Shown here in pieces: positions 28,604-39,628 of a stretch of 64,000 bases of DNA. The notes under the pieces were generated by a model, which saw only the letters and a list, made by a program, of their open reading frames with translations, searched no databases and was not told where the DNA came from. Origin of the DNA: Amoebidium appalachense (taxonomy: Eukaryota; Ichthyosporea); contig CAVNZM010000011.1 of NCBI GenBank assembly GCA_963693365.1, positions 3,348,001-3,412,000 on the forward strand, given 5' to 3'. Numbering within the stretch: the first letter of the stretch is position 1; the number at the start of each line of letters is the position of its first letter. The position numbers and the translations under genes were made by a program.

Positions 28604-28964
28604 GACTGCACTCCCGTTTCTGTGTGCGGACGGAACAGGACGGGAAGAGCTTCAGGTGGTGTATTCGAGAGTTGTTGCAAGTGCCTGTCCTTTCTTCGTG
28701 GCCAACACATTTTTCACGTTGGTGTGTCGATGTGGGATGAAGCAGTGTTGTGGTGTGCACGTGACCATGTGGATCCGGTGTTGATGTTTGAGTCAAGTTC
28801 TAGTTTAGCTCAGAATTTGTTAATACATTTGACTTGAGTGTCTGAAGTATTCCGGCTGTTCTGTTTGGCCTGTTCTGTTTGGCGAAGTTTTGCACCGATG
28901 TTATCTATATCCTCTCCCTTGCCTCGAGCTGCGAACTAGCTGGGTGGACAGCACCTACACACAC

Positions 28965-29056
28965 AGTATACTGTACATACATTACAGATACGTAGTAATG
29001 CGTAGTAATGAGTATACTGTACATACATTACAGATGCGTAGTAATGCGTAGTAATG
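28965..29056. repeat. 46-base tandem duplication
   Basis: The unit begins AGTATACTGTACATACATTA and ends GTAGTAATGCGTAGTAATG. The two copies differ by one base. Confidence 0.9.
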
Positions 29057-29556
29057 TATTGTGTATATACACATTTTGTATCAATAAATCTGTACATGTT
29101 GACGTCGAGTCGCCTGAAGTCTGCCCCCCCCCCCCTTTCCCTCCCTCCCGGCCACGCGATTTACAATATGTAGGCAGGTCGGTGTCGGCCCACTAAATAG
29201 TCGTATGGGCAGGTGCACTGGATAACATACACAAACACAACACAGACACACCCAGGTTATGCACGGTGAGAGGGCTCTGCGCGTTCACAACATATTGAAC
29301 GTTTCTTTCATTGAAAAGGTGGCATTTTATTTGCACACAATCGGGCAAGAAGGAAAAATTACGTCCTGACCAGCAGGCTCTTGAGCACGATGATATCACC
29401 TAAAGTTCAGAAGTAGCATAACAGATGAAACCAATAAGTACAGCTATATAGGAAATCTTCGCGTATCAAAACATTCGCATATTAACATCTTAAATGGAGG
29501 AGGGAAAAGGCCCCATCCAGACTAAATCGAGCTAAACAGAAGCTACATTAACACGA

Positions 29557-30882
29557 TTACCACTCCCCCTCGTGCTCGAGGTGGCCCTTAACGGCAGCAC
29601 CCACATTCTTCACGTCAAGCAGGAAGGTATCGTGCCCATACATGGCATCCAGCTCGTAGTATGTTACGCTAGGGTTTCCGGTCTTCTTTAACACGGTAGC
29701 AATTTCCTTCTGCTGGAAGACGGGGAAGAGAATGTCGCTCTGCACGCCGAGAACAAGTGCTGGTGCCTTAATCCTGGACATACCTTCCTCGAAGGAGGCA
29801 TAGCCACGACCAAGGTCGAACGAGTCCATGGCCTTCGAGATATAAAGGAGGGAGTTGGGGTCGTAGCGGGTGGAGAATTTCTCACCCTGGTGGTCCAAAT
29901 ACGACTCGATAAGGAATTCGGGCCCAAAACCGCGCTTGTGAGGTGCCGTCGTGCCTTTCTCCTTCTTGTTGCTGAACCTCATCTCCCACTCCGGACCAGA
30001 CCGGTAGCTAATAGTGCCAATTAGCCGGGCAGTTTTCATACCCTGTGCAGGGAACCGACCCGTGCCGTAAAAGTGGCCATTTTGCCAATTGCTGTCGTTG
30101 ACGATTGCTTGGCGCTGGCAGTATCTTAGTGCAATGCTGCTTGGGTGTGACCTGGCAGCCGCAGAAATGCTCACCACACGACCGACCTTTTCAGGGAACT
30201 GGGCAGCAGCAGAGAGAGACTGCATACCACCAAGAGATGACCCGACGGAGGCGTGCAGTGACTTCACGCCCATGTGGTCCAAAAGAAGAAACTGGGCACG
30301 CACCATATCGTTGACGGTGATTGAGGGAAAATCGGTGCCGTAGCGCAGGCCCGTAAGGGGGTTGAAAGACGATGGCCCCGTGCTGCCATAGCAAGAGCCC
30401 AATACGTTGCAGCACACAACGAAAAACTTGTTTGTGTCAAGAGCCAAACCAGGCCCAATAAACTTCTCCCACCACCCTGGCAGGGGATTTGTCGAGTTGC
30501 TCGCTGCGTGTGTGTGCGCAGAGAGACCTGTGTGAAGGAGAATGGCGTTTGTGCCGTCTGAGTTCAGCTTGCCCCATGTCTCGAAGCACACGTCAATCTC
30601 GGGAAGGGATCCACCATTTTCGAGTGAAAAAGGCTTCGAATAACGCCACAGTTGGCTGCCTGGTTGGCGGGAAAACGTGGGCTCGGCAGTGTCATAACTG
30701 TTATCTTCGTCATCTGACTGCAGCTGTGCTGATCTACTACGTGTGCCTGAAGTGGTAATGGAACGGGCTGACAGAAGTCCGTTCGTGCGTGCATAGGAGA
30801 GAACAGAGGTTGCTCCTACCGCAGCTGTCCTGGCAGCATTAAAGGAGTGTGGGGCGAGCATACGCGCCAGAGAGAGAGCCAT
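29557..30882 (-). CDS. Homoserine (or serine) O-acyltransferase of the MetX/MET2 family
   Basis: Single uninterrupted frame of 441 residues. About 60 N-terminal residues are rich in Ala, Ser and Arg (MALSLARMLAPHSFNAARTA), typical of a mitochondrial presequence. The alpha/beta-hydrolase domain follows: oxyanion region LLHTGLSAHTHAA (about 116-127), nucleophile elbow VGSSLGGMQ with Ser216, Asp383 in VQSDILFP and His417 in MYGHDTFL complete the triad. The family transfers an acetyl or succinyl group from CoA to L-homoserine or L-serine for methionine or cysteine synthesis; acceptor and donor cannot be settled by eye. It is the only clearly intronless housekeeping gene here, and no poly-C lies within it. 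Late transfer from bacteria or fungi, or retroposition, are possible explanations. Confidence 0.93.
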   Translation of the reverse strand: MALSLARMLAPHSFNAARTAAVGATSVLSYARTNGLLSARSITTSGTRSRSAQLQSDDEDNSYDTAEPTFSRQPGSQLWRYSKPFSLENGGSLPEIDVCFETWGKLNSDGTNAILLHTGLSAHTHAASNSTNPLPGWWEKFIGPGLALDTNKFFVVCCNVLGSCYGSTGPSSFNPLTGLRYGTDFPSITVNDMVRAQFLLLDHMGVKSLHASVGSSLGGMQSLSAAAQFPEKVGRVVSISAAARSHPSSIALRYCQRQAIVNDSNWQNGHFYGTGRFPAQGMKTARLIGTISYRSGPEWEMRFSNKKEKGTTAPHKRGFGPEFLIESYLDHQGEKFSTRYDPNSLLYISKAMDSFDLGRGYASFEEGMSRIKAPALVLGVQSDILFPVFQQKEIATVLKKTGNPSVTYYELDAMYGHDTFLLDVKNVGAAVKGHLEHEGEW

Positions 30883-31022
30883 TATGATATATTTGCCGCG
30901 CTATTTCCGCTTCTAACACCTAGTTATCAATGTTTTGCTATGACTCAAATATCAACTATATTTCGCAGCGAGAGAACTTCAAAGGCCAGAGAATGAACTG
31001 AATGTGGGAGCATGGATGACGA

Positions 31023-31059
31023 CTTTATATATGGCCCATGGGGTGCTTGTTAACCAATC
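31023..31059 (-). promoter_or_regulatory. TATA and CCAAT boxes of the MetX-type gene
   Basis: On the minus strand TATATAAAG lies at 31031-31023, about 140 bases before the ATG. A CCAAT motif (ACCAATCA on plus) lies at 31052-31059, just upstream. Confidence 0.6.
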
Positions 31060-31518
31060 AAAATGCAGCGAGATGATGCCACGGTGGGTCGAAGTGGCGA
31101 CAGAAATAAAAAATCGGGAGTCCAGGATCTATAAACTGTGGCTTTGCCTTAAAAACCCCCATGATTAAGCCATGCTATAACAAGTAATGAATGCGAACAA
31201 GAATTAAAAAATTAGAAATTCGTGAAAAATAATGTGAGAATAAAAAAGAAATGCTTTGCTAAGTCACAGGCTCCAGCCCGAGGCCTGACGCTCACCGCCT
31301 TTTTGAAAGTAAAATAAGCCAATCATACATAATGGACAGTTCAACTAATTAATTACAATAGTTTTGCTTTCTTTGACCAATCAGGAACAAATAACTCAGG
31401 CGTTACCCAATAAAAGAAACCAGTGGCACACATTTGATAATTATTACAGGTATATTTGTAAACGTTTATTGCCCTCATACTTAAAGCAGATCGTTGAGAG
31501 GGGGAAAAAAAACATTTA

Positions 31519-31765
31519 TTATTCACATACAACGTAAGTCATCTGTCTTTGGAGCTGAGTGGGCCGCTTGCCACCCACACTCATGACACACAGCTGTGCC
31601 TGGGTCACATAACTCACATTCAGATTCGACAGCGTGCATGCAAGTGGCTCACAAGCCCGGTTACACTTCAATGCACAGTGAACTTGAACGCCGGCGGCCT
31701 TTTTGGAAGTTGAAAAGTTGAAGCTGAGCACCAGAGCGTGGGGCGACTTGGCAAACGACTCGAGC
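31519..31765 (-). CDS. candidate 3'-terminal exon of an unknown gene
   Basis: On the minus strand, a frame opening after a possible acceptor (GAGAGCCAG) reads LESFAKSPHALVLSFNFSTS and continues with a Cys pattern (CALKCNRACEPLAC) to a TAA at 31519. AATAAATG follows directly and could serve as a polyadenylation signal. Composition is coding-like, but no domain is recognised and no upstream exon was found. Confidence 0.3.
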
Positions 31766-33265
31766 CCTGGCTCTCAGTGGTTACACTACTCATTTTTGAC
31801 TGTGACTTGTACGGTGTTAGCTAGGCTGAACCAGGTGTATTTACTTGGAGGTACTTGGAGTAAGGGGTTGTTTTAGTACTAGTGGCACGGTGGCGTTGGA
31901 GGATGTGCCCCCACAATCCGATCTTCCGCCCGCCTTACTGGTTTAGGCGGTAGCTGCTTGTAAACTCCTTACCACCAGCTTGGTACTCGACTCTGGCAAA
32001 TCTTCTGTGTGAACCTTTCCTTCGATATACCGAAGCAATCTCGAAATTGACATGTAAAATTTTGGGCTGAGGGGTGTGGGTGGGGGGGTCAGTAGGTGGG
32101 TGTGTTACAGCGCGCGCGCGCGCGTGTGTGTTGAGGGGAAGGGGGGGGGAGAGGGGGAGGGGGGAGAGGCTCGGTGCTCAGTGGGATCTTGGGAAACTAT
32201 GTGTAGCCAGCTCAGTTGTCATGGCTACACCGTAGTTTCCCAAGATCCCACTCAAGGTTTCAGATTACCACCTCCCCCCCCCCCCCCCCCCCCCCCCCCC
32301 GCCCCAACGGAATCTGGAATCATGCTGAAATCTGAGGTGGTTGTGTATTCCTCCTGGAAGACCCCCCCCCCCCCCCCAATCCCCCCGCCGGAGGGTTCCC
32401 CCCCTCCTCCCCCTGGCACGGACCCCGAATTTCGCACGAGAGAGGGAGCTGCAGCGAAGGCTAACTCCACCGGCTGCCAGCAACATATTCTGAGAGCTGC
32501 TCCACCCAAAGATGCGCATGCACACACACTGACCAGCACAAACACGCACAAAAAACATTCACACTTACAGACAAACAAGTGCAGAGTTTACACAACCACA
32601 CTACCGTGTACAAGGACATACACGTGCACCTACAAACACTCTGGCACGCACACCAAAACAACGCAGACACAAATGCAAACACACAAAAAGAAAGAAAATC
32701 ATTTTTGGCACAAAAACGTAACAGAGAAATAAAAGCGTGCACACACTCACAACACGGCTATATGGAAATGGATACTGTACCCACATCCATGGCCACAGCA
32801 CATAGCGCCCCACGCGCATGCACCAAGGGACAGACAAATCACTAAACAGACACACAGGCAGTACGCACACACACACGCGCGCACACTCTCTCTCTCTTAT
32901 ATACATCATACATAGCCTGGATACGTGCACACACACTTGGCACCTATGTTCTACAACAACTCACCCATCCACGCACGCACACAGGCACGCACACAACACC
33001 GCATTCACGTGCAAACATGCCACTATACACATACATCATACACCATAGCCCGGAAACGTGCACACACACCTTGTCAACTATGTCTTTACACCCCCTCACC
33101 CAACCATCCATGCACGCACACGCGCACGTACACGCCAATATAAAGTAAGGACCGAGGGACGGCAGTTGTCGTTGGATGGAGGGATAAGAGGGAGAAGTGG
33201 GTGGGCGAGTTGGGAACCATGACCACCGTTAGGGGCAAGGGGAGGATCAACGAGGGGGGCTGTAA

Positions 33266-33347
<82 letters not shown>

Positions 33348-35287
33348 CCTCTTTCTCTCTCTCTCACCCTCCCTCCCCCCTCCCCCCCTCCCCCCCTCTC
33401 TCTGTCTGTCACCCCCCCTCCCCCCTTTCCCCCCCTCTCTCTTACCCGCTCCCTCCCTCCCTCCCTCCCTCTCTCTCCACCTCATCTCGTCCTCCGTCCC
33501 CTCCCCCCTCCTTCCCTTGCGCGCTACCCTCCCACCCACCCTCCCTGCCAAGCTCCCCTTTCTCCCTCCCTCCCCCCCCCCCCATTCTTTCTCTTGCACT
33601 CTCCCTCCGCGCTCCTTTCCTCCCTCCATCACTCTCCGTCCCTCTTACCTCTCCCTCCCTCTTTCTATCTCTATCTCCCCTCCCTTCCCCCTCTGTCCCA
33701 TTCCCTTCTCTCCACCGACCCACTTTCCAAATCCAGAGCCCCTTTGTTTTCGCTCAGCCTGTAATCTTTCGGTGACTTGATTGCAGCCAATTTCGCTTCT
33801 CAACTCGGGCCCCTCCAAAGCTGAAGAGTAAGGTCTCCCACGTACACGTACGTACACACAACCATACACACGTATACACACACACGCACACACCTACACA
33901 CAACAGCCAGGCAGACAGAGTTTGTTCTTAGCTTCAGTTGCGATTGTCACACGCCCAGGCCGCTACCCGCACACCATGCCCGTTACGTACTCGTAGACGG
34001 GCCCCTACGTGCAAAACCCCACGGGGCCGCGAGTGCCCGTGCGGGGGAAAACGGAGGCTCACTTGACCCCTTCCAGAAGACAACGGAAACGGCTGCAAAT
34101 GTGTCAAAAATAGTCGTGTCGACCAATAGATGCATTTGTTTACATTGTGGGACTTCGTCTGATTGGAAAAGTTCCTAGGCCAGATTTCTCCTGAAGTCCG
34201 TTTAGAAAGTTACAGTAGTTTTAGAAAGCTTAGTATGCGTTTTTCAGTTATTTGGTAGAATATTATTGTTAATGATCATTTTTTTAAAACAATAATTTTG
34301 CTACTTGTTGCAGTTGCTTGCATAAACAGTTGTGCAAGCCGCTGGACCAAAGTATTCCAGTCATGCAGTTGTTTTGTCTACATAGCCAAAACCAATACCG
34401 TGCTAGTATGCATCAAGATGGGTAAATAAATTAGAAAAAGCTACAAAACTGGGACTTTTACTGATAATAAACAATTTCAACCAAATTCACCAAAACCAGC
34501 ACAAATTTACTTTTCAAGTAATTGATGTTTTAGCAAACATTATGGCGACTTCTCCTCCGTTTTATGTGACCCAAGAACCTCCTTCTTTATTGTCAGTTTA
34601 TATTTCTATGAATTTCTTACACGCCTCATTTTCTTCGCTCATGCGTGATTGGCGAATGACCTTACTGGTGATTGGTTGAGCTCTACCCCATAAGTTCATA
34701 ACCCTCAACCTAATTTTTTTCAAGGTCTTTCAAAACTGTTACGGATCCTATATTCAATTATAGTACGCTTATATACATACTACTTTGTGAAGTGCTAAAA
34801 ATAACTAAAACAATCTTTATTGATTACTGTTCATCATAGTATGTGTCGTTTATACTGCAACTACTATGTTTCTTTTGTGTATACTGCAAACTAAAAAAAT
34901 AAGCGTCTCAGAAGATATTTTGGCAAATTCGATAGTGAGAGTATGGGGAGACGTGTTCCACGGGCTTCTTGCCACGGCATGCACGGCGCGACACTGACAA
35001 ACACACTCAACACAATCGCCCGGCTCCAACAGTTGGGGTAATTTTTTTTTTGGTTTTTGTTTTTTGTTTTTTACTATGTTCATTTTGTTGTTTGGTTGAT
35101 GATGGAAACAGTTGCACTTCTAGCTTAGAATACATGCGAAAGATCAGGGCAGCTAGCAACAAGGCGGGGCGTACTATTGCTGATACGCGCCCTGAGTTTT
35201 TAGCCCTTTCGTTTAGGCCTCTCCTCCCTGTTGTCGCCTCCATTAGCTTGATTCAACGCATCGTCGTGCAAGAAAACCACATCCAAA
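31766..35287. other. gene-poor interval with CA/CT arrays and a long hairpin
   Basis: Contents are the hairpin at 32180-32252, mixed CA at 32510-33130, and a (CT)n array at 33270-33344 followed by pyrimidine-rich sequence to 33720. From 33900 to 34900 there is unique AT-rich DNA without a gene. GATTGG boxes at 34647 and 34670 may belong to the HMG gene. Confidence 0.6.
32180..32252. repeat. near-perfect inverted repeat (hairpin)
   Basis: Left arm 32180-32209 begins AGTGGGATCTTGGGAAACTA and ends TGTAGCCA. The right arm 32222-32252 is its reverse complement with a single-base bulge. The loop is 12 bases. It is flanked by G-rich sequence on the left and by a poly-C run about 20 bases to the right. 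Confidence 0.95.
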
Positions 35288-36361
35288 ATGTGTCTGCAGG
35301 TCCAACCCCCAGCCGACTTTATTCGTGTCGCGCGCAGGCCAAAAACCCCTCCACCCGTACTCATAGTTCGGAGGGAGGAGCCACGCAGAGAAGAGCCAAA
35401 TCAAACAAACACACAATCACCGACAGTAAACCCAACCGTCCTTGCACCAGTTACACAAAACACAGCAGATGCTCAGACAGAGACAACAAACGTGAGCACG
35501 CCCGTCCAGATTGTTGTAGAGCCTGCAGCAAAGTCTGAGGATGTGGCCGATGAGAAAGAGGTTGAGCATGAGGAGGAGGATTGCTCTACCAAGGACAAAA
35601 AGAAGACGGTACGGCGGCCCATGAATTCTTTCATGGTCTTTGCACGGTTTCACCGTGCTGCCATCCAAAAGGCACATCCGCACAAAGACAACAAGGCAAT
35701 CAGCAAGATTTTGGGCGACACATGGGGAGCAATGGGTGCCGTCGAGAGGCAGAGATACGTCGACATGGCCACCGAGCTGGCCCAGCAGCACAAGAAGGAC
35801 CATCCTGACTACAAATTTCGCCGCGTTTTGAGAAAGAAACAAAAGACCCCCGCCCGATCTGCACCCACGCAACAATACGTCTCGCTGCAGCCGTCAACAC
35901 GCCAAGAAGTTCCTTCCGTCCGCTTCGCGCCGTATGGAGCCATCCTACCGGCCCAAAATATCTCCGCCCCCGCCCCTGCTACGTACGGAGCATCACTCGT
36001 TTCTGTGTCGTCTACTGAAGGGTCGAGCTCGGGGTCTGAGCACGAAATGAGACCCCCTCTTGCTCTCGTTTACCCTGCTTCCATGCCTGCCATGACCAAT
36101 CCCTCCACCATTAACTCCTTGGGTAATCGTTGGGGCCATGGAAGCGTCACGCCTCCCTCCTCGGTAGGGAGCCCGACTGAGCCGGCCACCAGCAGGGCGT
36201 ATTTTTGGGGCTATCACAACTTTGAACCCCCCCTGGCACACAATGCAAGGAATTTTCCATCGACGGGGTCTGCGACAACGCTGGAGACTTCTAGTAGTGT
36301 GTCTGTGCCCGTACAGTGGTACCAACTCTCACCAGAATACATGGGGGAATGTTTCTCATGA
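35288..36361 (+). CDS. HMG-box transcription factor (SOX/MATA-like box)
   Basis: A 357-residue frame from ATG 35288. Residues 1-107 are Pro-, Thr- and Glu-rich with a basic patch (RREEPRREEP) and an acidic run before the box. The HMG box spans about 108-181: VRRPMNSFMVFARFHRAAIQ, DNKAISKILGDTWGAM, QRYVDMATELA and HPDYKFRR. RPMNSFM and HPDYK(F/Y)R are hallmarks of sequence-specific, minor-groove-binding SOX/TCF/MATA boxes rather than of HMGB proteins; ISKILGD also recalls capicua/HBP1. The C-terminus is Ser/Pro-rich and probably a regulatory region. A possible acceptor (TGTCTGCAG, about 35301) means an upstream exon cannot be excluded. The frame is otherwise uninterrupted. Confidence 0.85.
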   Translation: MCLQVQPPADFIRVARRPKTPPPVLIVRREEPRREEPNQTNTQSPTVNPTVLAPVTQNTADAQTETTNVSTPVQIVVEPAAKSEDVADEKEVEHEEEDCSTKDKKKTVRRPMNSFMVFARFHRAAIQKAHPHKDNKAISKILGDTWGAMGAVERQRYVDMATELAQQHKKDHPDYKFRRVLRKKQKTPARSAPTQQYVSLQPSTRQEVPSVRFAPYGAILPAQNISAPAPATYGASLVSVSSTEGSSSGSEHEMRPPLALVYPASMPAMTNPSTINSLGNRWGHGSVTPPSSVGSPTEPATSRAYFWGYHNFEPPLAHNARNFPSTGSATTLETSSSVSVPVQWYQLSPEYMGECFS

Positions 36362-37907
36362 AGCGCCCCAGCCCCTTCGGTATCATAGCGAACCGACACA
36401 ACAGCCAGCAAGAAAGAGTTCGTGCCTGTGGTCGGTTGAAAGCATGTTAAGCTAAAGGGGAAGATGTAGAGAAATGTTTGATGTGGGAAGAATGTTGTGG
36501 GGTCGAAAAAGGATCCCAAGTGAATATGTCCGGCTGGGTCAAAAAGGCATTTATAGTTTTTAGCGATTTGTTGTTGTGCACGTGTCAAGGAACTACTTTC
36601 CCTTTTTAAATAGGAAAAGGAAGATATCTATAGACATACACCAGTGGTGCATGTACCCTACATATAAATATACCGTACTTGGTCTGTCCTCACGAACATA
36701 TCGAACTCGAACTTACTGAGTGTTGAAACGATGTGATCTCTCTCTCAACTGTTCTGAAGTAAAGTAAACGGTCCCTTTCCCATGAATGCTTGTCTGAGGA
36801 AGGAACATTTGCATGGCCATTAAAAAAGAAGACACACAAAGTTGTCGAGACTTCCCATACTGTACGCACGCGCATGGTCGTGCATATTGGCAACTGTATA
36901 CATACACCAAACTGATCACTCACATGCACTGCCGCCCCATGCATATTCCCCCCCCCCAACCCACCCACCCACCCACCTCCCCCCCCCTCCCCTCCGTGCC
37001 CTTTCAGGGCCTTGTTCTGGGGTGTTCACGGAGTTTTGTGTATGCGCCCCGGTGTGTGTGTGTGGTGTGCTTGTATGTCTGTATGTGGGGACACATACAC
37101 ATGCACTGCCAGGCCACACGCTTGCACACGGATGCGCTCACACAAAACTCCGTGAACATCCCAGAACAACGCCCCACAGTATCGTGGCACACATGTTTTC
37201 CCTCACACTCGATTAAACTAATTGAACCCGTATCTGTCCCGCATTTTTGATTCTGTCTTACAATCCACTCTGTCTGATTTTGCAAAATCAGGCACTTACT
37301 CCACCCTTACAGAACTTCAAATTTACACTAGTAATTTACGGCTGTGTGTGTGAAACATGCCCACACGGTACCACTAGGGTGGAACCCCCACCCTGCAATT
37401 TTTGTTTTGGTCATGTGTCTAAAACCATATGGCCACCCATCTACAAAGAAACTCTTTCTGTCCCAAGTTGCCGTGGGAAGAGTGTTTATCAACACCCTTC
37501 CCCCCCCCCCCCCCCCCCCCCACCCCACCCCAAAAAAAAAACGTTTTTTGCGAGAGGGGCATGGCCTCTGGCCCCTTTTTTAGCAGACGGGAGCCCCGCA
37601 TTCGGCTGCCAGTATATTTACTAGTACGGTAACTGTTGCAAAGCCTTAATGACAAGAGAGTGTGCCAAGTCGGAAAATGCTATGCTAATGATAATGCGCC
37701 CGGAACAAATCACGACCAAAGTCGTGATTTAGCCAGCCATATAAGGTTTGGCACAGTGCAAAATGATTGGTTTAGACCCTGAAAGCAGCATTTTTGTGGC
37801 AAAATGACGGGGATGTCACAAGCTTTCGGCCGATTGTTGTAATACGTAGTGTCTACATATTGTAAGATCTTCTCAGTTCGTGTTATGTTTTCGTTCATTT
37901 ACTTAGT
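36362..37907. other. intergenic region with a 154-base hairpin
   Basis: After the HMG gene the DNA is unique to about 36930. C-rich sequence, the hairpin 37014-37167, a 10-bp perfect palindrome with a 4-base loop at 37707-37730 (AAATCACGAC arms) and a poly-C/A tract at 37501-37541 follow. No gene is recognised. Confidence 0.6.
37014..37167. repeat. long imperfect hairpin
   Basis: Arms of 34 bases, 37014-37047 (GTTCTGGGGTGTTCACGGAG start) and 37134-37167, pair with about three mismatches. The loop contains further complementary GT-rich and CA-rich parts, so the whole 154 bases could fold into one stem. Confidence 0.9.
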
Positions 37908-39470
37908 GTGAAAGATGTGTCTCCCGCTGATAATATGGAAGAAAATGTAGAGGACCCCACACCACGTATTAGTAATGCGAAAAGGAGAAAACCCGCTCGC
38001 ATTGCTCGTCACTGTTTTTTGGAAAATAATGTCCTATATTATTTTTCTTTGGAGGGGAGAAAGTTGTTTGTTCCCGAGGCTTTATATCACGCATTATTAG
38101 AGAGTGTGCATGATAAGATGGGCCATTTTGGTGTGCATCGCATGTTAAAAGCGTTGCGCGCGTATTATTGGCCGGGTATGAGTAGGTATGTGCATAGGTG
38201 GGTTCGCGCGTGTGTTGGGTGTCAGGCACGTAATTCTGACCCACACATGAAAGTTAGACCATCCCCACCTCCATCCCTCACTCCTACAAAATTATTCGAC
38301 AGAAGAAGTATTGATACAATCGTGCCCTCTAAACCTTCCAAAAATGGGAATACCAAAATTGTCGTTATTATGGACTCGGATATTCCTACGAGATATGCAG
38401 AAGCCTTTGCGGTAACCGATGAAACGGCTGCCACAATTGCACGGCTTATCTTGGATAGATTTTGTTATGTTTATGGCCCACCTAGGTCACTATTGTCTGA
38501 CCGCGGGCAAATTTTCTCTTGGAGATAGTGCTAGAGCTGTGTGAAATGTTGAATATCACAAAGTTAAACACAGCCGCCTATCACCCTCAAACTAATGCCA
38601 TTAACGCGGAAAGTTCTCACAGACCAATTAATGATGCCATTAGTATGTATGTGAATTTGGATGGGGATGATTGGGACGAATATCTAGCTCCCGTTATGTT
38701 TGGGTATAGGGTTACTCAACATGCGGCTCCTGAATATTCACCATATTATCTCGTATTCGGGCAACATCCTACACCTTTTCCGGATGTCTCTCGGTTGCCT
38801 CCTGGGGAACCCATGAAGCAACCAGAGTGGACTGCTATAAGGGAAAAAGCGATACGGCAAATTCAGATTGTGCGGCATATGCAAACGAATAAGCCGCCTG
38901 GATATGCTAAGAATAATTCGCACAAATCAGATCAAGTTGCGAAAATTCGCAAATTTTTCAGGGGAGACGGCCAGTGATGATTAGAAATACTTCTGAGCAT
39001 CCAGGTAAATTTTCCCCTCGTTGGCACCACGGATTTGAGGTGGTCAAGCAAGTGGGAGAAATAGCTTATGGGGTCAGAAATAAGCAAGATTTAAATGATA
39101 TTCGTATTCTCAGATGTGAATGATATTAATCTAGAAGTGCATCTCTCCCTACGTGGCGCTATGCCTAACAATGATGACCTCCCTGTGACTGGTCAGTCAC
39201 ATGGTTGGAACATTGTTGCAGATGATCAAGTCGAAATAGAGGCCATTCTAGATATGAAGATAGAACGCCCCGTTTCTTTACGAAACCGGCGTGCTTATAC
39301 CTACACAGAAATATCTGGTCCGCCTTAAAGCTGACCGTGATAATCCTGTGTGGATAGATAAAACACAATTGAGGTCATGTGCAAAATTAATTGCAGAGTT
39401 TGAGTCTAAATTTGATCGGACACAGACCCCTCTTCCCCACGTGCAGGAAGAACAGGATCTGCCCGTATAA
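37908..39470 (+). pseudogene. Ty3/gypsy integrase with C-terminal chromodomain, frameshifted
   Basis: The first frame (37908-38528) contains the H2C2 zinc-binding module (HDKMGHFG with His68 and His73, and Cys102/Cys105 in ACVGCQ), YYWPGM, and the start of the core with two acidic positions (SIDTIVP, LLSDRGQIF). A frame break near 38514 is followed by AAYHPQTNAINAES with the third acidic residue (Glu), then a GPY/F-like segment (RWHHGFEVVKQVG). A chromodomain (VEIEAILDMKIE, then after another break YLVRLKADRDNPVW and LIAEFES) ends at TAA 39468. Chromodomains of this kind guide integration to marked chromatin. Confidence 0.8.
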
Positions 39471-39628
39471 AATTTAGCACATGGCTGTGATTGGTTCGTT
39501 AGAAACCATTCCTCACAACACAGATCGTAAGCTGATGCTTATGACTATATGTCGTTTTTTTCACACATATCTCACCCTATCGATATCACTCACTCCTTGG
39601 AGGACGAAGGATCTTAAGGGGGGGGTAC

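Larger units (their letters stand above)
27197..29556. other. intergenic region upstream of SAE1 and downstream of MetX
   Basis: The region holds a poly-A run at 27367-27390, an overlapping ACGTGCGG/CACGTAC cluster at about 27305-27330, and a 46-base tandem duplication at 28965-29056. No full gene is recognised. One short coding-like frame is listed separately (28454-28603). Downstream of it, 28610-28837, another frame is open but has no recognised domain. Confidence 0.6.

Noticed and set aside
34969-35538. Open frame of 189 codons overlapping the start of the HMG gene
   Set aside because: Different frame from the HMG box, includes the poly-T/T-rich leader and has no domain.
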